Position numbers and translations under genes: made by a program
Source: an uncultured Dorea sp.
GTDB lineage: Bacteria > Bacillota > Clostridia > Lachnospirales > Lachnospiraceae
NCBI GenBank assembly: GCA_910578495.1
Contig: CAJTRE010000013.1
Coordinates: 46,379 to 62,832 of the forward strand
Direction: 5' to 3'
DNA length: 16,454 bases
Part shown: piece after piece, positions 1 to 7,015 of the stretch
How positions within the stretch are numbered: the first letter of the stretch is position 1
Layout: each line of letters starts with the position of its first letter
The notes under the pieces: generated by a model
What the model saw: the letters and a program-made list of their open reading frames with translations, nothing else
Databases searched by the model: none
What the model was told of the DNA's origin: nothing

Positions 1-59
1 GGTATCGTTTTAAAATGAACGGTAAAGAATATTACATTGCTTCCAAGTATGTAAAAAAA
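1..59 (+). repeat. SH3b coding repeat, copy 1 (partial)
   Basis: Bases 1-59 match 259-317 at 47 of 59 positions, a 258-bp (86-codon) period. They encode the same WYRFKM-G-YYIASKY segment of two successive SH3b repeats. This is an internal duplication within the wall protein gene. Confidence 0.75.
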
Positions 60-323
60 ATAGCAACTATAGGCGGTTCTTCAAACAGTTCTTCCAGTAG
101 TTCTTCCAGCAGCAAAAAATACATCAAGTATAAAACAACGACAAAAGTGAATTATCGAAGTGGAGCAGGAACATCTTACACCAGAAAAGGAACATTGGCA
201 AAAAGTAAGACAATTGACGTAGAGAGCGGCTATTCGAAAAAAGCCAATGGTTATACATGGTATCGCTTTAAGATGAGCGGTAAAAACTATTATATTGCGT
301 CAAAATACTTGAAAAAAGCTTAA
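1..323 (+). CDS. SH3b-repeat cell-wall protein, 3' end only
   Basis: This is the C-terminal part of a protein whose start lies before the window. The frame is open from base 3, and the first in-frame ATG (base 15) falls inside an SH3 repeat, so it is not the start. The segment shows the tail of one bacterial SH3 (SH3b) repeat, ending YYIASKYVKK. A serine-rich linker of roughly a dozen residues follows, then one complete repeat with the typical VNYRSGAGTSY motif and the ending YYIASKYLKKA. SH3b domains bind peptidoglycan or other wall components, so the product is probably secreted and wall-associated; any catalytic domain would lie upstream. It ends 31 nt before the lipoprotein gene. SH3b identity is clear; function is unknown. 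Confidence 0.85.
   Translation, partial: YRFKMNGKEYYIASKYVKKIATIGGSSNSSSSSSSSSKKYIKYKTTTKVNYRSGAGTSYTRKGTLAKSKTIDVESGYSKKANGYTWYRFKMSGKNYYIASKYLKKA
259..317 (+). repeat. SH3b coding repeat, copy 2
   Basis: This is the second copy of the 59-bp segment at bases 1-59, about 80% identical. Many of the differences fall at third codon positions, which suggests a duplication kept under protein-level selection. Confidence 0.75.
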
Positions 324-354
324 GTAATATAAAAGTGTCAGGGGACGATGGAGT

Positions 355-1125
355 ATGAAAAAATTAAAAAGTGGGCTGGTATTACTGCTTGTTTTGCTTA
401 TGACGGCGGGCTGTGGGAAGGACACCCACACAGAGGAAGAAGCGGACAGTAGTAAGAACTTAGAGGAACAGATTGCTGATGAGCAGCCAGAGGACAGCGA
501 AGTTGCAGACCGTCAGGCAGATGCCGATAAGACATGGTACAGAGAAAGTATAAAAGCTTATAATGTTAAAGAGAAAAAGGTACTGACAGTTTATGATCTC
601 ATAGACGGAGAGAAACAGCAAAACACACAGAAGACTTATGAACCAGAGTCGAAAGAAGCAGCGGAAGAACCGGATAATTTCCTCCATGTTCTTGAGGAGA
701 CAGGAATCATAGATCTTACGTTCATTACTGATTACGAAGTTGTCGGAGAAGAGGAAATAGATGGAAGAAATCTTATTCTCCTAAAGATGACAGAAGAAGG
801 TCATCTTACTGCGGCAGAAATTGCAGAGAACGAGATGGGGGAAAAGCTGCAGAATCGTCTGAAAGAATCAGAGGAACTACAGAAAGCCTTTGATAACTGT
901 TTGGAAGAGCAGAGCAGAGACATATATCTTTGGTTTGAGGCGGGAAGTAAAGTTCCTTTGTGGGTGGAGGTAGATATTACAAAGAATCAAATCTTTAATG
1001 ATATTCTGGAAGGTATTATCGCTGAAGCGCCGGAAGAAGAGTTGAATATTGTAAGAGTTGTGGAGTTTTCGGAAGAAGCTGAGATAGAGGAGTCAGATAA
1101 AGCGGCGGGAGCCGGAGCACAATAA
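355..1125 (+). CDS. acidic secreted lipoprotein of unknown function
   Basis: A 256-residue protein with a clear lipoprotein signal: KK at the start, a Leu/Val-rich core, then lipobox TAGC with the lipidated Cys at residue 20. It should be anchored on the outer face of the cytoplasmic membrane. Residues 21-60 are a low-complexity Asp/Glu-rich linker. The mature part is very acidic throughout and has LIDGEKQQ and LWFEAGSKVPLWVEVDI segments, which resemble the beta-rich LolA/LppX-like or DUF6612-type lipoproteins; that comparison is from memory and tentative. An AGGGG ribosome site lies about 10 nt before the ATG. An out-of-frame ATG at 348 is ignored. It follows the SH3b gene by 31 nt and is closed by a terminator, so the two probably form a unit separate from the polysaccharide operon. 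Confidence 0.85.
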   Translation: MKKLKSGLVLLLVLLMTAGCGKDTHTEEEADSSKNLEEQIADEQPEDSEVADRQADADKTWYRESIKAYNVKEKKVLTVYDLIDGEKQQNTQKTYEPESKEAAEEPDNFLHVLEETGIIDLTFITDYEVVGEEEIDGRNLILLKMTEEGHLTAAEIAENEMGEKLQNRLKESEELQKAFDNCLEEQSRDIYLWFEAGSKVPLWVEVDITKNQIFNDILEGIIAEAPEEELNIVRVVEFSEEAEIEESDKAAGAGAQ

Positions 1126-1136
1126 TTAAGAAGATG

Positions 1137-1173
1137 AACATAGGTTGGACAGATATTCCAACCTATGTTTTTT
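1137..1173 (+). terminator. intrinsic terminator after the lipoprotein gene
   Basis: A perfect 13-bp stem (1137-1149 with 1157-1169) closes a 7-nt loop, and the T-run 1168-1173 follows directly. It begins 12 nt after the lipoprotein stop codon. This is a strong rho-independent terminator that isolates the upstream genes from the polysaccharide locus. Confidence 0.93.
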
Positions 1174-1227
1174 ATAATGTTTTTTGCTAGAAAAGATATG
1201 AGACAGAGCATGAAATGGAGTATGTTG

Positions 1228-1277
1228 TGACAAAAATCGACAAAGTATGACAAAAAGTGATGAAACGTGACTAAAAC
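1228..1277. repeat. five tandem 10-bp repeats, possible regulator binding block
   Basis: Five consecutive 10-bp units are visible: TGACAAAAAT, CGACAAAGTA, TGACAAAAAG, TGATGAAACG, TGACTAAAAC. GA sits at positions 2-3 of every unit, and A fills most of positions 5-8. The exact 10-bp phase places every unit on the same face of the helix. On the minus strand the unit reads as a T-rich tract ending in TGTCA or similar. The block sits in the non-coding spacer, about 340 nt before wecB and just past the stop of a decayed minus-strand ORF. It may be a cooperative operator or an arm-type recombinase site; which one cannot be decided here. Confidence 0.6.
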
Positions 1278-1288
1278 TACTCAGCTAA

Positions 1289-1549
1289 TCAATTTTCTAT
1301 GACACTAAGAGTTTTAAAACGTGAAGGGACGTTATGGTAACTTCCTGCAAGCAGACAATCATTAACTGCCTCTTGAGTTTCTTTTATATTGTTTTCATCA
1401 TAAGCAGGCGTTACATATTCCAGAGAGTAGCCGTCGGCAGTAACATCTACTGCTCCAATCTTGAAAAGTGACACGCCGTTACCTGGTTTTATAAGGTGTA
1501 TTCCGTTTTGTGAGTTTGTTTGGCTGCGATCAAGTTCATATCATAAAAA
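1289..1549 (-). pseudogene. remnant of an unidentified gene
   Basis: A minus-strand frame stays open from about 1549 to the TGA at 1289-1291. A GTG at 1474-1472 would give 61 residues, but the frame upstream also looks protein-like (DRSQTNSQNG, then HLIKPGNG). No ribosome site precedes the GTG, and a stop codon lies just beyond 1549. The translated text (for example FKIGAVDVTADGYSLEYV and NVPSRFKTLSVIEN) has balanced composition, unlike the low-quality shadows elsewhere, so it may be the end of a truncated gene. I do not recognise the family. It could also be a chance ORF. Confidence 0.35.
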
Positions 1550-1564
1550 AGATGGTATGTTTTT
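1537..1564 (+). terminator. weak terminator-like hairpin
   Basis: An 8-bp stem (1537-1544 with 1552-1559, one T-G wobble) has a 7-nt A-rich loop and is followed by five T (1560-1564). The stem is A+T-rich and would be weak. It lies just before the putative wecB promoter and may stop read-through from upstream. It has no partner sequence that would mark it as a riboswitch. Confidence 0.35.
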
Positions 1565-1591
1565 CCACCTATCCTTAATACTATAGATAAT
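1562..1591 (+). promoter_or_regulatory. possible promoter of the wecB operon
   Basis: TTTCCA at 1562-1567 and GATAAT at 1586-1591 are separated by 18 bp, a mediocre sigma-A type match. A start point near 1598 would leave a very short leader before the wecB ATG at 1617. The -35 is poor and other placements in this A+T-rich stretch are possible. It is the best candidate I see directly before the operon. Confidence 0.35.
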
Positions 1592-1616
1592 AATCCCATT
1601 CTCATGGAAGTGCAGC

Positions 1617-2720
1617 ATGATCAAAGTAATGAGTATTTTTGGAACAAGGCCGGAGGCTGTCAAGATGGCTCCGGTCATTCAGGAGCTTAAAAGACATACG
1701 GACAAAGTAGAGAGTGTTGTCTGTGTTACTGCCCAGCACAGGGAGATGTTGGACAGTGTGCTTGATACCTTCCGTATACGTCCCGAGTATGACATGGATC
1801 TTATGTATCCGGGACAGACCTTAGATACGATCACAGCAAATATTCTAAAAAATCTGGATAAAATCCTGAAAAAAGAACACCCTGATTTTATATTGGTTCA
1901 TGGAGATACGACCACCACGTTTGCAGCGGCGCTGTCTGCCTTTTATCACAAAATCCCATTTGGGCATGTGGAGGCAGGACTTCGTACATATAATCTTGCG
2001 TCTCCTTATCCGGAAGAAGCAAACCGGCAGATGGTAAGTAATCTGGCACAGCTTCATTTCACACCTACAATGACAACTCTTAAAAATCTTTTGAGGGAAG
2101 GGAAACCTGCGGATAAAATCTTTGTCACTGGAAACACAGTGATTGATGCATTAAAAACAACGGTAAAGGAGGAGTTTTCACATCCTGCACTTGATTGGGC
2201 AGGTGAGAGGCGAATCCTTCTTTTGACTGCTCACCGGAGAGAGAATTGGGGTGCGCCTCTTTGCCGGATTTTTGAGGCGGTGGGAGAATTGACGAGACGA
2301 TATGAAGACATCTGTGTGATTTGTCCTTGTCATCCGAATCCGGTGGTGGAAAGTATGGCTCGGAAAATTTTTGACCATAATAAGAGCGTAAGACTTACAG
2401 AGCCATTGGAAGTGACAGAATTTCACAATATCATCAAGAGGTCTTATCTTGTCATGACTGACAGCGGCGGTATTCAGGAAGAAGCGCCGAGTCTTGACAA
2501 ACCGGTACTTGTGGTGAGAGATACGACAGAACGGCCGGAGGGTATAAAAGCCGGAACTCTTAAATTAGTAGGAACAGCAAAAGAGAATATCATAAAGGAA
2601 ACAAGCAGGCTATTGGATTCAAAAGAAGCCTATGAGGAAATGAGCCGGGCAGAGAATCCCTATGGGGATGGAAATGCCAGTAAACGAATTACGGAAGCAA
2701 TTATAAAGTATTATAAATAG
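1617..2720 (+). CDS. wecB: UDP-N-acetylglucosamine 2-epimerase (non-hydrolysing)
   Basis: This cytoplasmic enzyme interconverts UDP-GlcNAc and UDP-ManNAc, the donor for the teichoic-acid linkage unit and the substrate of the WecC enzyme encoded two genes on. The 367-residue length is normal for the family (WecB/MnaA). Hallmarks in order are GTRPEAVKMAPVI (9-21), TAQHREML (38-45), HGDTTTT with Asp97, HVEAGLRT with Glu119, YPEEANRQM (Glu133/Glu134), TGNTVIDAL, TAHRREN with His206, and DSGGIQEEAPSL near the C-terminus. Asp97, Glu119, Glu133 or Glu134, and His206 correspond to the known active-site set (Asp95, Glu117, Glu131, His213 in E. coli). The ATG has a GGAAG site 6 nt upstream. It is the first gene of the operon. 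Confidence 0.96.
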   Translation: MIKVMSIFGTRPEAVKMAPVIQELKRHTDKVESVVCVTAQHREMLDSVLDTFRIRPEYDMDLMYPGQTLDTITANILKNLDKILKKEHPDFILVHGDTTTTFAAALSAFYHKIPFGHVEAGLRTYNLASPYPEEANRQMVSNLAQLHFTPTMTTLKNLLREGKPADKIFVTGNTVIDALKTTVKEEFSHPALDWAGERRILLLTAHRRENWGAPLCRIFEAVGELTRRYEDICVICPCHPNPVVESMARKIFDHNKSVRLTEPLEVTEFHNIIKRSYLVMTDSGGIQEEAPSLDKPVLVVRDTTERPEGIKAGTLKLVGTAKENIIKETSRLLDSKEAYEEMSRAENPYGDGNASKRITEAIIKYYK

Positions 2721-2782
2721 CATTACATAAAACATTTCCCTTTCGGAAACCATAGTGTTAGGAATGAGATGGGGGAATGGAG

Positions 2783-3481
2783 ATGGAAAGTACAAAAGTC
2801 GCAGGGGTACCATTAACCATTATCAAAAAAGTAGAATTGATGGATCAGTTGAAAAAAGCTATAAAAGAAAACCGGCAATTATCGCTGGTGGCAGTGAATG
2901 CAAGGAAGATTGTAAAGACTGTGAGAGACGCAAAGATGAGGATGATTATGGACAGCTTTGATATTCGTTATGCAGACGGAACGGCTGTGGTGAAAGCGGC
3001 GGAAGTTCCATTAGAACGAATCACAGGGATCGATCTTTTGACAGATATATGCAGGGAGTCAGATAAAATGGGCGCAAGACTGTTCTTCTACGGCGCGGAA
3101 GAAGAAAGTAATGTACAGGCGCAGAAGAATTTGAGAAAACAGTTTCCAAAAATACAGATTGCAGGGTATTGCAACGGATACGAAGACGGAGATGTACTGA
3201 CGAAAATCAAAGACTCAGGAGCAAATGTGCTGTTTGTGGCAAAGGGCACGCCGCTTCAGGAGGAGTGGATCATAGAGCATAAAAAGTCTCTGGATGTCAA
3301 TATCCTTATGGGGGTAGGAGGAGCGCTTGATATATGGAGCGGTAAAACAAAACGAGCGCCGGAATATGTACAGCGGGCAGGCATGGAATGGCTGTACCGC
3401 ATGATACGGGAACCCGGACGGTTTGCGCAGCTTCCGGAACTTTTTGCATTTCATGCTATGATTCGAAGAGAAAAAAGGTAA
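2783..3481 (+). CDS. tagA: WecG/TagA/CpsF-family N-acetylmannosamine(uronate) transferase
   Basis: A GT26-family membrane-associated transferase that adds ManNAc (TagA) or ManNAcA (WecG) to GlcNAc-PP-undecaprenol, completing the lipid-linked disaccharide. Family motifs are present: YADGTAVV with the likely catalytic Asp (residue 65 from this start), ERITGIDL, FFYGAEEE, LFVAKGTPLQEEW, GVGGALDIWSGKTKRAPEYV, and EWLYRMIREPGRF at the C-terminus. I chose ATG 2783 over ATG 2777 because GGGGG (2771-2775) then sits 7 nt away; from 2777 the gap would be 1 nt, although GGAATGAG further up could serve 2777. With wecC next door, the donor could be UDP-ManNAcA rather than UDP-ManNAc. The motifs do not separate these. 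Confidence 0.92.
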   Translation: MESTKVAGVPLTIIKKVELMDQLKKAIKENRQLSLVAVNARKIVKTVRDAKMRMIMDSFDIRYADGTAVVKAAEVPLERITGIDLLTDICRESDKMGARLFFYGAEEESNVQAQKNLRKQFPKIQIAGYCNGYEDGDVLTKIKDSGANVLFVAKGTPLQEEWIIEHKKSLDVNILMGVGGALDIWSGKTKRAPEYVQRAGMEWLYRMIREPGRFAQLPELFAFHAMIRREKR

Positions 3482-3501
3482 CAGAAATTTGGAGGCAGAG
3501 C

Positions 3502-4776
3502 ATGCAGAATAAGGAAATAACAGTGGTAGGGCTTGGATATATCGGACTTCCTACAGCAGTAGTGATGGCAGAAGCAGGACATCAGGTAAAAGGTTATGAT
3601 GCCAAATCTGAGGTAAGAGAGTGTCTGAAAGCAGGAAGCATTCATATCGTGGAGCAGGGGTTACAGGAGGCATATGAGAACGTAACGCAGAAAGGGAATC
3701 TTATCATTACTGACGAGGCCGCCCCGGCAGATATTTATGTCATCTGTGTTCCGACGCCGTTTTTGGAGACGGAGGGAGAGAAGAGAGCAGATCTTACGTA
3801 TGTAGAAGAAGCTTCAATAAACGTAGCAAAACTTCTGAAAAAGGGAGATCTGGTCATTTTGGAATCCACTGTACCGCCGCATACTACAGCACACGTGACA
3901 AAGATTCTGGCGGATGTAAGCGGTCTTCCAAAAGAAACGTTCTTTACTGCGCATTGTCCGGAGCGGGTACTTCCGGGGAAAATTCTGTATGAGTTAACAC
4001 ATAATGACCGTATCATCGGCTCTGAAGATATGAAAGCCGCGCAGATGACAAAGGAGCTTTATGAGACGTTTGTAAGCGGAGGAACCTGTTACGTATGCGA
4101 CGACGTGACGGCAGAACTGTGTAAGCTGGCAGAGAACACGTACAGAGATATAAATATTGCCTATGCCAACCAGTTGTCTGCAATATGCAGGGAATCCGGA
4201 ATTGATGTCTTTCGTTTGATAGAACTTGCGAATAAACATCCGCGGGTAAATATCCTGACGCCGGGGCTTGGAGTAGGTGGACATTGCCTGGCGGTAGATC
4301 CTTGGTTTATCGTGGAGAAATACGGGGAGAAAGCGAGTCTTATTCGAACTGCCCGGGAGATCAATGAGAGAAAACCGTTGTGGGTGACAGAAGAGATCGA
4401 CAAAGCTCTTGAAGAAGATAAAAAACCGTTCAAAAGTCAAACAATTGATGTAAGAGGCAGCAGGGCAAAACGAGTGGGTATTATGGGTATGGCATACAAA
4501 CCGGATATAGACGATATGAGGGAAAGTCCATCGCTTTGTCTTGCTCATGCACTGGAAAAAGCAGGATATGATACGGCAGGATATGAACCCAACAGCTCGG
4601 AGGAGGAAGTGGAAGGGATTTCACTGCGTCCGCTTACTTATATTCTGGATACCAGCGATTATCTTGTGATTGCTCTTGGACATAAAGAATTGCAGGAGAC
4701 CTGGGTGAAAGAGCGGATGAAACAAATTCCCCACTATGACTGCATTGGATTATTAAGGGAGGAAATAAATGAGTAG
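3502..4776 (+). CDS. wecC: UDP-N-acetyl-D-mannosamine dehydrogenase
   Basis: A cytoplasmic enzyme of the UDP-glucose/GDP-mannose dehydrogenase family. It oxidises C6 of UDP-ManNAc twice with NAD+ to give UDP-ManNAcA. The 424-residue protein has the Rossmann motif GLGYIG (10-15), CVPTPF, ESTVPPHTT, CPERVLPG, the catalytic-region Lys208 in ELCKLAENTYRD, the nucleophile Cys262 in GVGGHCLAVDPWF, and a C-terminal domain with GMAYKPDIDDMRESPS. The ATG at 3502 has GGAGG 7 nt upstream and starts directly at the Rossmann fold. The open frame extends back to 3388 but overlaps tagA and adds no family sequence. The related enzyme UDP-GlcNAc dehydrogenase (WbpA type) is the alternative; WecB two genes upstream favours ManNAc. 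Confidence 0.93.
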   Translation: MQNKEITVVGLGYIGLPTAVVMAEAGHQVKGYDAKSEVRECLKAGSIHIVEQGLQEAYENVTQKGNLIITDEAAPADIYVICVPTPFLETEGEKRADLTYVEEASINVAKLLKKGDLVILESTVPPHTTAHVTKILADVSGLPKETFFTAHCPERVLPGKILYELTHNDRIIGSEDMKAAQMTKELYETFVSGGTCYVCDDVTAELCKLAENTYRDINIAYANQLSAICRESGIDVFRLIELANKHPRVNILTPGLGVGGHCLAVDPWFIVEKYGEKASLIRTAREINERKPLWVTEEIDKALEEDKKPFKSQTIDVRGSRAKRVGIMGMAYKPDIDDMRESPSLCLAHALEKAGYDTAGYEPNSSEEEVEGISLRPLTYILDTSDYLVIALGHKELQETWVKERMKQIPHYDCIGLLREEINE

Positions 4777-7015
4777 AAAGATTCTGTTGTATGGCGATCT
4801 GGATCTGAACGTTGTAGACGGCTCCAGTATATGGCTTATCAATCTGGCAAAGCTTTTGTTGACAGATCGGGAAAACTATGTGGATATTTTACTAAAAAAA
4901 CAGATCCGCAATCACATATTAACCGGAGAATTAGAGAAACGATACCGAGTCCGGTTTCTCTATGCGAAAGAGTATCTGGATCATATTATAGAGGTAGATG
5001 AAAATAACATAGAAAAAATATTGGAAACGATTGACGGTCTGCGGGATTATTCCTGTATGATCTTACGAGGAAAAAAGGTGACGGAGAGGCTTTTAAAAAG
5101 CTCTCTCCTTTCTAAAGTAATTCCGTATCTGACAGATTTCTGCCATAATAAGGAGTCGGTCACAGACAGAGAAAGGCAGTTTCTTAAAAGTCTGTATGGG
5201 AGTGTGAAAGCTTATTTTGTACAGACGGAGGCAATGAAAGAGTATTTGAAAGAGCTCCTCCTTGTTGACGGTGAGAAATTCCACGTTCTGCATCCGGTGG
5301 TTTTCTCCGGCATTCAGAAAGACAGCTCTAAAAAAGAAAGGGCTTTTGGAAAACAGGATAAAACGATAATCTATGCCGGGAAGCTGGCGAAGGACTGGAA
5401 TATTCGAGAACTTCTTGAAGTGATGGAAGGTCTCTGGAGGAAAGATCCGAAGATTCAACTGCATTTCGCGGGAAATAAGGTAAACCGGGATATGTGGGAA
5501 TACAAAAAAGAAATTATGGATAAACTGGAACAGAGTCCGAATATTATCTTTCATGGCGCTCTTCCTCACAAAGAAACCCACAAGCTTATGGAGACATGCA
5601 GCCTCGGTTATGGATTTCGAAGTCGTAAAGTGGATCATGACGAGTCTCTGGAAATATCAGTGAAACTGCTGGAATATTGTTTTGCAGACGTGCCGGTTAT
5701 TCTTCGCAGGACAAGGATGCACAGGGAACTGTTGGGAGAGGATTATCCTCTTTATGCGGATTCCGTAGAAGAGTGTCAGGAAAAAATATTGCTGGCAGTA
5801 GAAAATGGAAGAACTTGGGAGAAAGCAAGCTCTCGACTGGAATGGGTGAGAGAGTGTTTTGCGCCGGAGAATATCTATGAAAATGTAAGACAGGCTCTTG
5901 AAAAATATCCAAAGAAAACAATGCGTTTGCTGGTGAGCGGTCATGATCTGAAATTTTTAAAGCCGTTGTTCGCATACTTTGAGCAGGAATTTAATTTGGA
6001 GGTACAGGAACTTGCAGAGTACATGGAGTTTAATCCCAAAGAGGCACAAAGATACTTAAAACGAGCGGACATTATCTGGTGCGAATGGCTGCTTGCTTCT
6101 GCTGAGTGGTATTCGAACCATGCTTACCCACATCAAAGCCTGTTTATCCGGGCACATCGTTTTGAAATAGGGCGGGCGTATGGAAGACAGTTGGATCTTC
6201 GGAGAGTAACAAAGATTATTACAGTTTCGTATTACTGGATGGAGGAATTCACAAGACGTTTTCGGATTCCGCCGGAAAAATGTACGGTTATCAATAATTT
6301 TATCGAAGTGGACAAGTATTCCAAGAAAAAATCAGAAGACGCCCGCTATCATTTGACGCTTGCCGGGGCGCTGCCAAAGAGAAAAGGACTTCATCGGGCG
6401 CTAGAACTTCTTAAACTTCTCAGAAAAAGAGACGATAGATATGTGCTTCATGTAACCGGAAAGCGTCCAGAGGAATTTCCTAACACATGGAATGTTCCAG
6501 AGGAAAAAGAATATTATCTGAACGTATATGAAACGATAGAGAGAGAAGGATTATCAGACGCCGTTATTTTTGAAGGATGGGTGGATATGCATCATTTTCT
6601 TACAAGAACCGGATATGTGTTGTCTCTGAGTGATTCGTCGTTTCCGGAAAGTTTCCATGTGACGCCTTTTGAGAGTATGGCGGCAGCAGGAGCGGCGCTG
6701 GCGCTTCGCTGGGAGGGGATTGAGTATATTTATCCGGAAGAGGTTGTGGCAGATTCTGTGGAAGAGCTGGCGATGCGGATCGAATACTTGAACAGGCACG
6801 AAGAAGATTATCAGAACTTAGTAAAGCAGGGGCTTCAGTTTGTGACGGAGCATTATGATATGCCGATTATCTGGGAAGCCATCCGGCAGCTTTTGAAAAC
6901 AGGAGGAGATTATGAAGAATTTTGTGATTCGTATGGTGAAAGGGCATCCGTTACTATACCGGGGGGCGAAGAAGATTTATCGCATAGTGAAGCCGGCGGC
7001 GCCTGCACCATATAA
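4769..7015 (+). CDS. double-domain GT4-type glycosyltransferase
   Basis: A 748-residue protein made of two GT-B glycosyltransferase halves in tandem. Half one (about 1-384) starts LLYGDLDLNVVDGSS and has the C-terminal GT4 signature IIYAGKLAKDWNI, NIIFHGALPH and a degenerate EISVKLLE region. Half two (about 385-714) starts RLLVSGHDLKFLKP and has FIRAHRFE, VINNFIEVDKY, LAGALPKRKG, VIFEGWVD and an intact EX7E motif, ESFHVTPFE. It likely adds sugars to the polymer or builds its repeat unit; donor and acceptor are not readable. The start overlaps wecC by 8 nt with AAGGGAGG 6 nt upstream. The last 34 residues lie entirely within the next gene in another frame and look unrelated to GT4 proteins, so the true end may be shorter (see findings). 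Confidence 0.88.
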   Translation: MSRKILLYGDLDLNVVDGSSIWLINLAKLLLTDRENYVDILLKKQIRNHILTGELEKRYRVRFLYAKEYLDHIIEVDENNIEKILETIDGLRDYSCMILRGKKVTERLLKSSLLSKVIPYLTDFCHNKESVTDRERQFLKSLYGSVKAYFVQTEAMKEYLKELLLVDGEKFHVLHPVVFSGIQKDSSKKERAFGKQDKTIIYAGKLAKDWNIRELLEVMEGLWRKDPKIQLHFAGNKVNRDMWEYKKEIMDKLEQSPNIIFHGALPHKETHKLMETCSLGYGFRSRKVDHDESLEISVKLLEYCFADVPVILRRTRMHRELLGEDYPLYADSVEECQEKILLAVENGRTWEKASSRLEWVRECFAPENIYENVRQALEKYPKKTMRLLVSGHDLKFLKPLFAYFEQEFNLEVQELAEYMEFNPKEAQRYLKRADIIWCEWLLASAEWYSNHAYPHQSLFIRAHRFEIGRAYGRQLDLRRVTKIITVSYYWMEEFTRRFRIPPEKCTVINNFIEVDKYSKKKSEDARYHLTLAGALPKRKGLHRALELLKLLRKRDDRYVLHVTGKRPEEFPNTWNVPEEKEYYLNVYETIEREGLSDAVIFEGWVDMHHFLTRTGYVLSLSDSSFPESFHVTPFESMAAAGAALALRWEGIEYIYPEEVVADSVEELAMRIEYLNRHEEDYQNLVKQGLQFVTEHYDMPIIWEAIRQLLKTGGDYEEFCDSYGERASVTIPGGEEDLSHSEAGGACTI

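Noticed and set aside
987..1253. 88-residue minus-strand ORF across the lipoprotein end and terminator
   Set aside because: It runs antisense through the 3' end of the lipoprotein gene and through the terminator stem, and has no ribosome site.
1228..1277. Short repeats as a CRISPR array
   Set aside because: The units are 10 bp with no spacers between them, and no cas genes are present.
2728..2750. Small inverted repeat between wecB and tagA
   Set aside because: TTTCC and GGAAA form only a 5-bp stem with no T-run after it, too weak to call a terminator or regulatory RNA.
2755..2961. 68-residue plus-strand ORF overlapping the start of tagA
   Set aside because: It is out of frame with tagA, very basic and Gly/Lys-rich without a recognisable pattern; tagA in the other frame has clear motifs.
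3388..3501. Longer wecC start at 3388
   Set aside because: It would overlap tagA by 94 nt and add residues unrelated to the dehydrogenase family; ATG 3502 has GGAGG at good spacing and begins at the Rossmann fold.
3994..4548. 184-residue minus-strand open frame opposite wecC
   Set aside because: It lies wholly inside a gene with all its family motifs, has no ribosome site and reads as low-quality protein rich in Cys, Phe, His and Arg.
5093..5638. 181-residue minus-strand open frame opposite the GT4 gene
   Set aside because: It is antisense to well-supported glycosyltransferase sequence and Phe/His-rich, typical of a shadow of Lys/Glu-rich coding DNA.
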